A stretch of DNA of 64,000 nucleotides, taken from contig JAYOTP010000011.1 of assembly GCA_038150465.1 (NCBI GenBank), forward strand, positions 1 through 64,000, given 5' to 3'. This document shows positions 24,649 to 34,775 of this stretch, in pieces. Positions within the stretch are counted from its first letter, which is position 1. Each line of letters begins with the position of its first letter. Below the pieces are notes generated by a model. It had not been told where the DNA came from and did no database searches. It saw nothing but the letters and a program-made list of their open reading frames with translations. Both the position numbers and the translations under genes were made by a program. The DNA comes from RFXV01 sp038150465. Lineage in GTDB: Bacteria; Bacteroidota; Bacteroidia; Flavobacteriales; Schleiferiaceae.

Positions 24649-27600
24649 ATGCTTTATCGTCTACTTGCCCTTGTGGGGTTGATGGCCTCATTCCCCCTTT
24701 CCGGACAACTTTCAACCCGTTTGCTCCTGCACGACCAGACCTACGTCATCGACGAAGGAGATTTCTCTGCCGCAGGATCAGAAGCAGCTGCCTACGATGC
24801 GGTGACTGACCGTCTTTACGGGATACTGCATTACGCACAAACACCTGATGCTTCTGAGTTGAACGAATTGGAAAAGCAGGGGGTCCACTTCAATAATGCA
24901 TTGCCCCTTAGGGCNNNNNNNNNNNNNNNNNNNNNNNNNNNNNNNNNNNNNNNNNNNNNNNNNNNNNNNNNNNNNNNNNNNNNNNNNNNNNNNNNNNNNN
25001 NNNNNNNNNNNNNNTCGAAACCGACAGAAGCATTGGCAGGGTGCGCGTTCTTGGATCCATCGACCATACAGAGCAACTGATCGATCGGCCTTTTGTCTTC
25101 TTCATCGCTGAGGCACTTCCTCTGGCTGAAAAAGAAAACGATCTGGCCCGTTCAAACCACCGGGTATCTTATACCCAGCAGCAGCATCCTACCTACGATG
25201 GTCGTGATGTGGTGGTTGGCGTAGGAGATGATCGCCAGATCGGGCCGCACATTGATTTTGAGGGCCGCATCATTACGGATTATTCACAGCCAGGCAGTGC
25301 ATCCAACACACATGGGGACCACGTTTCGGGCACTGTCCTCGGCGCAGGAAACATCGATCCTTTTGCGAAAGGCATGGCTCCTGGTGCAGAACTGGTCTAT
25401 TATCCACCTGTGGGAAATGGACATTTTCAACGCATCGACTCGGATTACGCTCAGTATCAAGTATTCATTCACAACAGTTCGTACTCCGGAGGCTGCAACA
25501 GCGGCTACAATGGTCAGGCAGCCGAACTCGACCAGAACTCGGTCGACAATCGTTCCTACCTGCACGTCTTCTCAGCAGGAAACAATGGCAATTCACCCTG
25601 CAGCAATGCCTACATCCCAGGAGTGCCGTGGGGAAATATCACAGGCGGCCACAAACTGGCCAAGAACGTCATCGCCACGGCGAACCTCACCGATTTTGAT
25701 ATTCCTGCTTCCAGTTCAAGCAAGGGACCCGCTACAGACGGACGGATCAAACCAGACATAGCTGCCGTGGGCACACAGGTCTATTCCACAGGTCCGGACA
25801 ACACCTATTTCAATGCAACGGGAACCTCCATGGCAGCACCCGGAGCTGCGGGTACACTGGCTGTGCTCTACAGTGCGTACAAACAGACCCATTCGAACGT
25901 GGATCCCGCCGGTGGGCTGATGAAGAACATACTGATGAACACGGCTGATGACCGTGGAAATCCCGGTCCTGACTTTCAGTACGGCTACGGTCGGATCAAC
26001 GCCCGGCACGGAGTGGAAGTGATCGAGAACGATCGTTTTTCATTGGACACCATTGCACAAGGCCAGACGAATACGCACACGCTCACTGTGCCGGCTGGAC
26101 TTTCCAAACTCAAAGTGATGGTCAACTGGGTGGACCCTCAGGGATTTGTTGGATCCGCACGCAATCTGATCAACGACCTGAACATCACACTGACCGCACC
26201 CGATGGCAACCAACTGCTTCCATGGGTTCTGGACCCAACGCCCAATATCACGGCCATCACCAGCAATGCCGTTCGTGCGATCGACAGCCTGAACAACGTA
26301 GAACAGGTCACGCTTGACTTTCCTGTGGCTGGAACCTACACGCTGAGCGTGAACGGATCCACCATTCCATTCGGCAGTCAGGAATATTTCTTCAGCTACC
26401 ACTTTGTACAAGACGAGATCGCTGTGGAATTTCCCGCGGGAGGAGAGTGCATTGCTCCTTTTCAGCCCGAGGTCATTCGCTGGGCCGCCCCGGATGGTAC
26501 GGGAACCTTTCTCGTGGAGTTCACTCCGGATGACGGGCAGAACTGGTTCACCATCAACGCCAATGTCCCAGCCAATGAGCGACACTTCAGCTGGTCCGGT
26601 CCGCCCAATCTGTACACCACGGATCAAGCGCGTATCCGCGTAACAAGAGGCGGACAGAGCGGACAGAGCGGTATGTTCCAGATCTTTGGTCGTCCGGGAA
26701 ACATCTCTGTGGTTCGCTCCTGCCCCGACAGCACCCGTTTCACCTGGAATGCCGTTCCCAATGCCACCCACTACGAGTTCCTGACCATGGGAGATCGCTA
26801 TATGGACAGTCTGCTGGCAGTTGTGGATACCAACTTTGCTTCCTTTTCCACCATCGATGCAGGCGATGAACTTTGGGTGAGTGTTCGCGCTTTCCGAGAC
26901 TCAACACTGATCAGCGAGCGGGCCGATGGCTTTTTCAAACCATTGGGGCTATTGAATTGCGTACTGCAGAACGATATGGCCATTGAGGAGATCCTTTGGC
27001 CAGGAAGAGGATTGCAGGATTGCCAGAGTCAATCCATTGTTCCCAAGGTACGCATCTCCAATACCGGCAGCAATCCAGCCTCAGGTTTTGACGTGGATAT
27101 CCATTACTCCGGACCGGGACTGAATGGCACCCAAAGCATGACGGTGACCGACACTCTCCAGCCCGGGCAGGTGGAAGATCTTATTTTCTCCACTGCACTC
27201 AATTTCAATTCGGGAACTTTCGCTGTATCGGCCGTAGTCGATCTGCCCAATGACAACAACGCGCTGAACGACAGTGTGGCCACGGACATACTCATATCGG
27301 TGGGCGCCGGTGCTGTTGCTTTCCCCGACTCCAACGACCTCGACAATTTCATTACTTGTCCCACGGCCACAGACTGCGGTGCCACCTCCTGCGCCCTCTC
27401 TGATGGATTTCAAAATCTGCCAAACAATGTGACCGGAGGAGATGACATTGACTGGCGCACCAATAGTGGATCGACAGCGTCCAACAATACGGGGCCTTCT
27501 TTCGATCATTCAACGGGAACGACGGCAGGCAACTACCTCTATCTCGAAGCCTCCAACGGCTGTCAATTCCAGGAAGCGGTACTCACCTCGCCCTGCATCG

Positions 27601-29387
27601 ACCTGAGCACGGCCGTGCTGCCCAAATTCAAATTCTGGTATCATATGTATGGAAGTGCGATCGGTGAACTCCATGTGGATGTGATCGCGGGCGGACAGCT
27701 CTACCCGGATGTGGTGCCCTCCATCAGCGGAGACCAGGGCGATCAGTGGCTTCCCCTTGAGATCGATCTAAGCCCCTACAACGGCGGCTTGGTGAATGTC
27801 CGGATCCGCGGCATTACCGGAGGTGGCTGGCAGGGAGATATTGCCATCGATCACTTTGTGTGGACGGAGGTGAATTCGGCCCCTGTGGTCGACTTCAGTC
27901 CCGCTCAATCGGTGATATGTCCTGGGGAGACCTTACAATTCAATGACGCCAGCAGCAACGGGCCCAGTCAATGGGAATGGAAGGTGTTCCCGAACACGGT
28001 GAATTTTGTGAACGGAACCAGTCCGAGCAGCCCGGACCCGAGCATACAGTTCACCAATATTGGCACCTACAGCATCCGTCTGATCGCCACGAATGCATTT
28101 GGCACAGATTCCGTTGAATACAGCCAAGCCGTTCGCATCGATGCGCCGTCCACCTTCCTGTCCGAAGATTTTGAGAATCTGAGCGGTGGATTCCCTCCTT
28201 CTGGATTTGAAGTGGTCAATCCCGACAACGATGACACCTGGGAGCCGGAATACGCCAACGGGATCGCGGGTGGAACAAGCCGGGTGGCTGGCATCGGAAA
28301 CTTCAGCTACAACGCACCCGGAGAAGAGGATTGGTTGGTAACACCTCGCGTCAGCATTCCTTCCACTGGAGGTATGTACCTGAAATGGGACATCGCCTAT
28401 GCCTATTATTCAAATACCTATTCCGATGGCATGGAGATCCGGGTGAGCACCGACTGCGGGAAAACCTTCCCGGATGTTCTCTACAGTAAATCAGGAAGTG
28501 ATCTGGCCACGGCAGGAAGTCAAACCTCCGACTGGGCGCCTGCAGGCCCCTCTGAGTGGAGGCGGGACAGCCTGAGCCTGGACAACTGGTCGGGTCAGGA
28601 GGTGCGCATCGCCTTTGTGAACATCAATGGATACGGCAACAACTTGTATCTGGACAATCTCAACATCTATGAGCCCGGAGTATTGGCGCCAACTGCCTCC
28701 ATCGATCAATCGGATACCGTCATCTGCTCAGGGACATCCATGAACTTCCAGGTACCGAACCCAAGCTCCAGTGTGACCTACATTTGGGATTTTGGCACAG
28801 GGGCTGCTCCGGCCACAGCCATGGGACCAGGTCCGCACAGTGTGACCTACACAACATCCGGAAACAAGAACATCGACCTGAGTGCTGGAAACACAGGCGG
28901 ACAGACCAGCGTCAGCAGCAGCTTGCAGGTCATACCCGGAACGGATGCGAATTTCAGTTATGCTCAGGGAGCGAGTTATCTGGAATACAACTTCACTTCA
29001 CTGGCCACAGGGAGCGGAACGCTTACCTACAATTGGGATTTTGGAGATGGTAACAGCAGTAATGCTGCCAATCCTACGCACACCTATTCGGCCACAGGAA
29101 CGTATACGGTCGTACAAAATGTGGATTCGGATTGCGGATCGGATCAGACCTCGGTCGATCTGGTGGTCACCAATATCGGCCTGCAGGAAATGCTCCTAAG
29201 TGCATGGTCCATCTATCCCAATCCTGCAGATGCAAGCCTGACCATTGAGTTCCAGCACAACGAAGCAGATCGCCTGCGCCTGGTGGACATGAGCGGAAGG
29301 CTTTTGAAGGAAGTCCAACTGCCCAGAACCATCCGGAAGGTGGAGCTTTCTCTTGAAGAACTGAGCAGCGGTGTGTATATGCTGCAA
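24649..29387 (+). CDS. Large S8 (subtilisin-like) serine protease with PKD and MAM-like domains and T9SS C-terminus (interrupted and truncated by gaps)
   Basis: Secreted protease. The first 88 residues (signal peptide ending PLSGQ) precede a 100-N gap. After it the catalytic domain shows Asp in VVVGVGDDRQIGPHIDF, His in NTHGDHVSGTVLG, the oxyanion Asn in FSAGNNGNSP and Ser in GTSMAAPGAAG. A beta-sandwich P domain follows. Next come a CARDB-like module, a MAM-like module (GDDIDWRTNSGST...), PKD domains (WDFGDGNSSNAANPTHTYSATG) and a choice-of-anchor-J-like module. A T9SS sorting domain starts at IYPNPADASLTIEF and runs into the second gap, where the stop codon must lie. An intact gene needs the first gap length to be 2 modulo 3, so 100 is not the true size. 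It converges with the symporter. Confidence 0.88.
24915..25014. other. Assembly gap (100 N)
   Basis: Run of exactly 100 N inside the N-terminal region of the S8 protease gene; the size is probably a placeholder. The frame is open up to 24914 and again from 25015. Confidence 0.99.
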
Positions 29388-29487
29388 NNNNNNNNNNNNN
29401 NNNNNNNNNNNNNNNNNNNNNNNNNNNNNNNNNNNNNNNNNNNNNNNNNNNNNNNNNNNNNNNNNNNNNNNNNNNNNNNNNNNNNNN
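29388..29487. other. Assembly gap (100 N)
   Basis: Run of exactly 100 N. It hides the 3' ends of both the plus-strand S8 protease and the minus-strand symporter, which converge here. Confidence 0.99.
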
Positions 29488-30753
29488 GGGAGATGCCTTG
29501 AAGAGCAGGCCGAAGGCGAACAAACCCAGCAGCGGTCCGTAGGTGAAGCCCGCTGCCCGAAACAAGCCGTTGATCACATGCGGGTCCTGAAATGCATAGC
29601 GAAAGAGAATGACCACCGCCATGAGCAGCAACGAAAAACCCACATGCACAGCCATGCGCATGCGTGGCTCCACTTTTTTTCTTCTCCCCAGAAGATCCAC
29701 GCAGAAGCTTGTGGTGAGGGCCGTAAGTGCAGAGTCTGCACTGGAATACGCTGCGGCGATCAGGCCGATAAGGAAAACAGCGATGAGCAGCGTAGAGCCT
29801 GAATGCTCCAGGATCAGCACAGGAAAGAGTTCATCTCCCTTCGCTTCAATGCCCATCAGCTGGGCGTAATCGTGCAGAAAAAGACCCAGAATGAGGAACA
29901 AGAGGTTCACAACGATCAGCACCAAAGAGAACCAGAACATATTCTTTTGAGCCTCGGGCAGACTTCTGCAGCTCAGATTCTTCTGCATCATGTCCTGATC
30001 CAGGCCGGTCATGACAATGGTGATCAAAGCCCCTGATAAGAACTGCCGAAAGAAGTAGCGCTTATCGGATGCCGCCTCGAAAAACCACATCTGGCTCATG
30101 GGATGTTCCCGCACATAAGTCAGGATCGAAGCCTCTTCAGGGATCAGTTGGCGGCCAAGCCAGATCACAGAAAGAACGGCGGCAAGGAGCATGAAAGTGG
30201 TTTGCAGACTGTCGGTCCACACAATGGTCTTGATGCCTCCCTGAAAGGTGTACACCCAAATGAGCAGAATGGTGACCCCGACCGTTTGCCAAAATTCAAC
30301 GCCCAGCGCGTCGAATAAGGCGATCTGCAGCACCATGGCCACCAGATAAAGACGAAAACTCGCACCGATCACCCGGCTGATCAGGAAAAAGACCGATCCG
30401 GTCAGTCGTGCCGATGCACCGAAACGGCGTTCGAGATATCCATAAATGGAAGTGAGCTCCATGCGATAGTAGACAGGAAGGAGCACCTGACTGATGAACA
30501 AATAGCCCAGAAAATACCCAAAGACCATCTGCATATAGCTGAATGAACTGCTGCCCACCCAACCCGGAACAGATAAAAAGGTGACGCCGCTCAACGAGGC
30601 GCCGATCATCCCGTAGGCGACCAGATACCAAGGCGAATTCCTTCCTCCAATATAAAAATCTGCATTGCCGCCTTTGGAAGCCGTCCAGCGGCTGATGAAG
30701 ATCAAGACCAGGAAATAGAGGCCCAGTAAAACAGCCACCGCGATCGGACTCAT
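29488..30753 (-). CDS. Sodium:solute symporter (SSS family), C-terminus lost in gap
   Basis: 422 residues are visible from ATG 30753; the frame is open further upstream, but that extension lacks membrane character. Helices begin MSPIAVAVLLGLYFLVLIFI. SSS signatures include GGRNSPWYLVAYGMIGASLS, FLSVPGWVG, LLPVYYRMELTSIYGYLERR and AAAYSSADSALTALTTSFCV, which forms the Na2-site helix. About three terminal helices and the stop are missing in the gap. It is a different SSS subgroup from the symporter at 20313-22043. It is divergent from recR, with 67 bases between them. Confidence 0.92.
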
Positions 30754-30820
30754 AGCAATCTGTTGAAAGCCCAAATCTCCGAATATTCGGACAGTCGTTC
30801 CTCCCCGTACCTTCGTATTC

Positions 30821-31438
30821 GTGGAATACGCATCCAAGATCCTCGAAAAGACGGTCGATGAGATATCCATGCTTCCTGGCATCGGACGCAAGACCGCCCT
30901 GCGGCTTGCCCTTCATCTGATCCGTCGGGGTCCTGAATCCAGCCTGCGCCTTTCAGAAGCCCTAGTGGAGATGGCAGATAAGCTGATGCATTGCCGGATC
31001 TGTTCAAACATCTCGGATACGGAGATCTGTTCGATCTGCGCCAACCCTGGAAGAGACGACCGTCTGATCTGTGTTGTGGAGGACATCCGCGACGTGATCG
31101 CCATCGAGTCGACCGGTCAATTCAAAGGCCGTTACCATGTCTTGGGCGGGTTGATCAGTCCATTGGATGGGATCGGACCGTCGCAGCTGACCATCGACGA
31201 CCTGGTGGAACGCCTGAAGGACAGCGAGGGCCATGAGCTGCTTTTCGCCTTGGGCGCCACTGTAGAAGGTGATTCGACGGCCTTTTTCATCTTCCGAAAA
31301 CTCCAGGGAACCAAGGTCCGTATGACGGCCATTTCGCGCGGAATCGGGGTTGGAGATCAGTTGGAATACGCAGACGAAGTGACCCTTGCGCGCTCCATCA
31401 AACACCGCATCCCCTTTGAGGACTCCCTGAAGAGATGA
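30821..31438 (+). CDS. recR: Recombination protein RecR
   Basis: RecFOR-pathway DNA-repair protein of 205 residues. The helix-hairpin-helix LPGIGRKTALRLALHL is followed by the Cys4 zinc finger (CRICSNISDTEICSIC), with ligand cysteines in two CxxC pairs. The Toprim domain contains ICVVEDIRDVIAIES and YHVLGGLISPLDGIGP. It starts at GTG 30821, which gives the family's normal N-terminus (M-E-Y-A-S); no ATG is available. Its stop shares ATGA with the next gene. Confidence 0.97.
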   Translation: MEYASKILEKTVDEISMLPGIGRKTALRLALHLIRRGPESSLRLSEALVEMADKLMHCRICSNISDTEICSICANPGRDDRLICVVEDIRDVIAIESTGQFKGRYHVLGGLISPLDGIGPSQLTIDDLVERLKDSEGHELLFALGATVEGDSTAFFIFRKLQGTKVRMTAISRGIGVGDQLEYADEVTLARSIKHRIPFEDSLKR

Positions 31439-32805
31439 AGCAACTCTTACGGATGAAAAAGACTGAGATCGTCTTGTTCCTGATCCCATTCATTGCCCGA
31501 TGGCCCTTACTTTCCATAGGCTTTGGTGTGGAAGAAGATGCCTGGGGTCATGTGCTGAACGGAATGGAGATGGCCGAGTCGGGAAGCTACATCATCAGCC
31601 GACTGCCCGGTCACCCACTGATGGAAGCCCTCAGCTTTGTCTTGTGGAAGACCTTTGGTCCCATGGCCTTTTACTGGAACCTTTTTTTCTCGTTGGCCGC
31701 CTCATGGGCCGTTGTTGAATTTTACCGACTGGCCCGCTGTTTTCAGATCCAACATCCCTTTCTTCTCTCATTGGCCTTTGGTTTTGTTCCGACTGTTTTC
31801 CTGAGCGGCGCAGCCGTTATGGACTATGCCTTCCAGCTCGCCCTCGGGCTCTGGGCTTATCGCCTGTTCCAACAGGAGAAATGGACGAAGAGTGGCGCAG
31901 TACTTGGCTTGGCCATGGGCTTTCGCCTCACCTCTGCCCTTTTTCTGCTGGCCTTTCTCATCTCCCTTTTGGTGCGCAAAAGATCCATTCGATCGGCTGC
32001 CTTGATCCTGGCCCCCGCACTCCTGATCTCCGCACTGCTCTACCTCCCGGCTTTTTTGAGCTTGGGCATCGACTTTTTCAGCACCTATCCCCTTCCCTAC
32101 CCACCTATGGCCAAAGTGCTCTATAAAGGGAGCATCGGTGTGTTTGGATCCATCGGACTCTTTTCGCTCATCTGGTACGGACTGCCTGCGCTGCCCAAGG
32201 CCGTGAGGTCTGCACCTCTTGTCTGGCCTTTGATGGTCCTTTTTCACATCGCTTTATTTATTCGTCTTCCGGAAAAATCCGCCTTTCTCATTCCTGCAGT
32301 GCCCTTTCTTCTGTTGATGTGTGCGCAGAACCTTCGAGCCGATCAGATCAAGGGGCTTTCCTGGGGTCTTTTGATCTCAGCGCTTATGGCGGGCGTGAAT
32401 TTTACCCACCCGCACCGAGGATCGGACAAAAGTGCTCTGAGCGCAAGCCGACATATCGCGGGGCAAGAGATCAGTTTCGATCTTTTAGTGGGTCCGATCG
32501 CAGCCGAATACAGCAAACGCAGGAACAAGCTGAGTTATGTAGAGAAGGTTCATGAATGCGTGAAGCAGAATAAAGAGCCAGGCCTTGTGCTGGCCGGATG
32601 GTGGTATGCCATGCTGCGTTTGCAGGAAGACCCAGGCAAAATTGTTTTCTCTCCCTATCGCTACTACCTGCCGCCCAGAGAACTGGAAACCGCATTCAAT
32701 AACGGTCTTCGCATATTTGCCCTTCCCGAACAAGACGCAGTGAATGCGCGGAAATACGCTTATGAGGCCACCGACGTTGAAATGATCGAACTCTCCTGCC
32801 CTTGA
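31435..32805 (+). CDS. Polytopic membrane protein, GT-C glycosyltransferase-like
   Basis: A 456-residue protein with about 10 hydrophobic segments. After the first helix comes a periplasmic loop with acidic residues (FGVEEDAWGHVLNGMEMA), a layout resembling the catalytic acidic loop of GT-C glycosyltransferases, followed by a His-containing SRLPGHPLMEAL. The last 120 residues are soluble. No firm family was recognised. It overlaps recR (ATGA) upstream and the GT2 fusion (TTGA) downstream, so it probably acts on a lipid-linked sugar or glycoprotein with that neighbour (inference). Confidence 0.7.
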   Translation: MKQLLRMKKTEIVLFLIPFIARWPLLSIGFGVEEDAWGHVLNGMEMAESGSYIISRLPGHPLMEALSFVLWKTFGPMAFYWNLFFSLAASWAVVEFYRLARCFQIQHPFLLSLAFGFVPTVFLSGAAVMDYAFQLALGLWAYRLFQQEKWTKSGAVLGLAMGFRLTSALFLLAFLISLLVRKRSIRSAALILAPALLISALLYLPAFLSLGIDFFSTYPLPYPPMAKVLYKGSIGVFGSIGLFSLIWYGLPALPKAVRSAPLVWPLMVLFHIALFIRLPEKSAFLIPAVPFLLLMCAQNLRADQIKGLSWGLLISALMAGVNFTHPHRGSDKSALSASRHIAGQEISFDLLVGPIAAEYSKRRNKLSYVEKVHECVKQNKEPGLVLAGWWYAMLRLQEDPGKIVFSPYRYYLPPRELETAFNNGLRIFALPEQDAVNARKYAYEATDVEMIELSCP

Positions 32806-34730
32806 AGCTCTCTGTTGTCATCGTCAACTACAATGTGGCTCCCTATCTGGAGCAGTGCCTTCATTCGGTCTTCAAAGCAGCCAAAGCGATCGATAGTGAA
32901 GTCTTCGTTGTGGACAATGCGAGTGCGGACGGTTCTGTGGAGATGGTGCAGGCTCTTTTCCCGCAGGTCAGGCTGATCGAGAGCAAGGAGAACCTTGGCT
33001 TCAGTAAGGGAAACAACCTGGCACTCAAAAAATGCCAAGGCGATCATATCCTTCTGCTCAATCCCGATACGGTCGTCGAGGAAAGCTGTTTTGAGGAATG
33101 CCTGGCCCATATGGAAGAACATCCCGAATGCGGCGGACTCGGCATTCAAATGGTGGACGGGAAGGGCAACTTCCTCCCCGAATCCAAACGCGGCCTTCCA
33201 ACGCCGATCGCTGCTTTTTACAAGATCAGCGGACTTTACCGCCTGTTTCCCCGATCGGGCCGCATCAATCGATACTACGCCGGAGCACTGGACCGCGAAA
33301 AGACCGGTGAGGTGGAGATCCTCGCTGGTGCCTTCATGTGGATGAGAAAAACCGTGTTGGACGAAGTGGGGCTATTGGATGAATCCTTTTTCATGTACGG
33401 CGAGGACATCGACCTGAGCTACCGGATCACCCAGGCCGGGTACACGAATCGCTACTTGCCCAGTGCGCGGATCATCCACTACAAGGGTGAGAGCACGAAG
33501 AAAGGAAGCATGAATTATGTCTATGTGTTCTACCAAGCCATGGCCATTTTCGCTCGAAAACACTTTCGCTCGGGCGGAAGTCGTTCTTTTCTCCTACTCA
33601 TCCAATTGGCCATAGGCCTGAGAGCCGGCCTCTCTTTCTTCCGACGGATCCTTCAGAAGGGACATCTGTTCCTGATCGATGCCGTGGGTATCTATGGCGG
33701 CATGCATCTGTTGAAGACCTACTGGGAACAGAATCACCGCTTCATCAGCGGGGGAAGTTATCCCGATGAATTCATGCTTTGGGTGGTACCTGCCTATGTC
33801 ATTGTATGGCTTCTTTCAGCCGGGCTTTCCGGCGCATACGATCGGCCTGTGAAACTCGGCCTCTTGCAAAAAGGGGTCGCTGCGGGCAGTCTGCTCCTGA
33901 TCGCTTCCTACGGTCTTCTCGATGAAAACTGGCGGTTCTCCAGAGCGCTTCTGCTCCTTGGCTCGGTCTGGGCACTGATGTTCACAAGCCTTGTCCGCTG
34001 GGTCTTGCATACGGTCAGAGGCGGATACATCCGAACAGGCGGTGATTCGAGCAGGATCTGGCTCATTGGTGATACATCTGGCGTGAAAAGGCTGCGCGCC
34101 GAATTGAAACGCATCCGACCCGATGCCCGACTGGCCGGGAGTTCAACCTGGCCTGCCGGACCTTCTGAAGCGGCCAGAATGAGCGAACTGATCTCCACCC
34201 TGCGGCTTGATGAGCTCATTTTTGACGCAGAAAGCATTGGAACCCGGGGCATCATCGATCGCATGCTTCAACTCAAAGGAACGGGCGTGGAGTTGCGCAT
34301 TCTGCCACCAAAGGCCAACTTCATCGTTGGCAGCCATTGTGTTTTTCAGGGAAGCGACGGATCAGGTCTCGATGGACATGTGCTGAGCACAGCGCTCAAC
34401 CAGAGGAACAAGCGGATCACCGATCATCTGATCGGCTGGCTGGCCATTCCCATGGCTCCCTTATTGCTCTTTTCTTCTTCAGGCCGACGGATCCTGAAGA
34501 ACATAGCTGCAGTTTGGACCGGCAGGAAAACATGGGTGGGATTCAAAAGCGAACACACACCCAGCGGGAGGTCCAAGAGAGACGCCGTCATCCATTGTAC
34601 TGATCTGTTGAGCGAACAACCTCCTGAAGAAAGTCTTTCCCGGCAGATCGATCTGCTGTATGCAAGAGATTACCGCTGGCGAAATGATCTGAGCATCCTT
34701 TGGCGAAGCCTTTTCCATTCGAAAGTTTGA
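32802..34730 (+). CDS. GT2 glycosyltransferase fused to a sugar-transferase-like membrane/Rossmann module
   Basis: A 642-residue protein. Residues 1-235 form a GT2 domain of rhamnosyltransferase type (LSVVIVNYNVAPYLEQCL, VVDNASADGS, LLNPDTVVEE, and FFMYGEDIDLSYRITQAGY with the ED acceptor motif). Then come four or more membrane helices (about 325-405) and a CoA-binding-like Rossmann segment (about 415-515). The tail around KRITDHLIGWLAIPMAPLLL resembles the entry helix of a WcaJ-type phosphoglycosyl transferase, but the catalytic core of that enzyme is not seen. It starts at TTG 32802, overlapping the upstream stop as TTGA. Likely role: surface glycan assembly at the inner membrane. Confidence 0.82.
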   Translation: MKLSVVIVNYNVAPYLEQCLHSVFKAAKAIDSEVFVVDNASADGSVEMVQALFPQVRLIESKENLGFSKGNNLALKKCQGDHILLLNPDTVVEESCFEECLAHMEEHPECGGLGIQMVDGKGNFLPESKRGLPTPIAAFYKISGLYRLFPRSGRINRYYAGALDREKTGEVEILAGAFMWMRKTVLDEVGLLDESFFMYGEDIDLSYRITQAGYTNRYLPSARIIHYKGESTKKGSMNYVYVFYQAMAIFARKHFRSGGSRSFLLLIQLAIGLRAGLSFFRRILQKGHLFLIDAVGIYGGMHLLKTYWEQNHRFISGGSYPDEFMLWVVPAYVIVWLLSAGLSGAYDRPVKLGLLQKGVAAGSLLLIASYGLLDENWRFSRALLLLGSVWALMFTSLVRWVLHTVRGGYIRTGGDSSRIWLIGDTSGVKRLRAELKRIRPDARLAGSSTWPAGPSEAARMSELISTLRLDELIFDAESIGTRGIIDRMLQLKGTGVELRILPPKANFIVGSHCVFQGSDGSGLDGHVLSTALNQRNKRITDHLIGWLAIPMAPLLLFSSSGRRILKNIAAVWTGRKTWVGFKSEHTPSGRSKRDAVIHCTDLLSEQPPEESLSRQIDLLYARDYRWRNDLSILWRSLFHSKV

Positions 34731-34742
34731 CCATCGAATGCC

Positions 34743-34750
34743 TAACTTTG
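34743..34750 (+). promoter_or_regulatory. -7 element upstream of the E2 gene
   Basis: TAACTTTG matches TAnnTTTG, 25 bases before the ATG at 34776. The only nearby TTTG is 13 bases upstream, too close for a normal -33. Confidence 0.45.
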
Positions 34751-34775
34751 CAGCACCCCCAAAACTGGAACGACC

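Noticed and set aside
24595..25080. A separate short gene reading through the first N run
   Set aside because: The frame through 100 N is arbitrary because the gap size is unknown. The sequence after the gap continues as the S8 protease in another frame.
34726..34729. TTTG as a -33 element for the E2 gene promoter
   Set aside because: Only 13 bases before the -7 element, too short for the Bacteroidota spacing.
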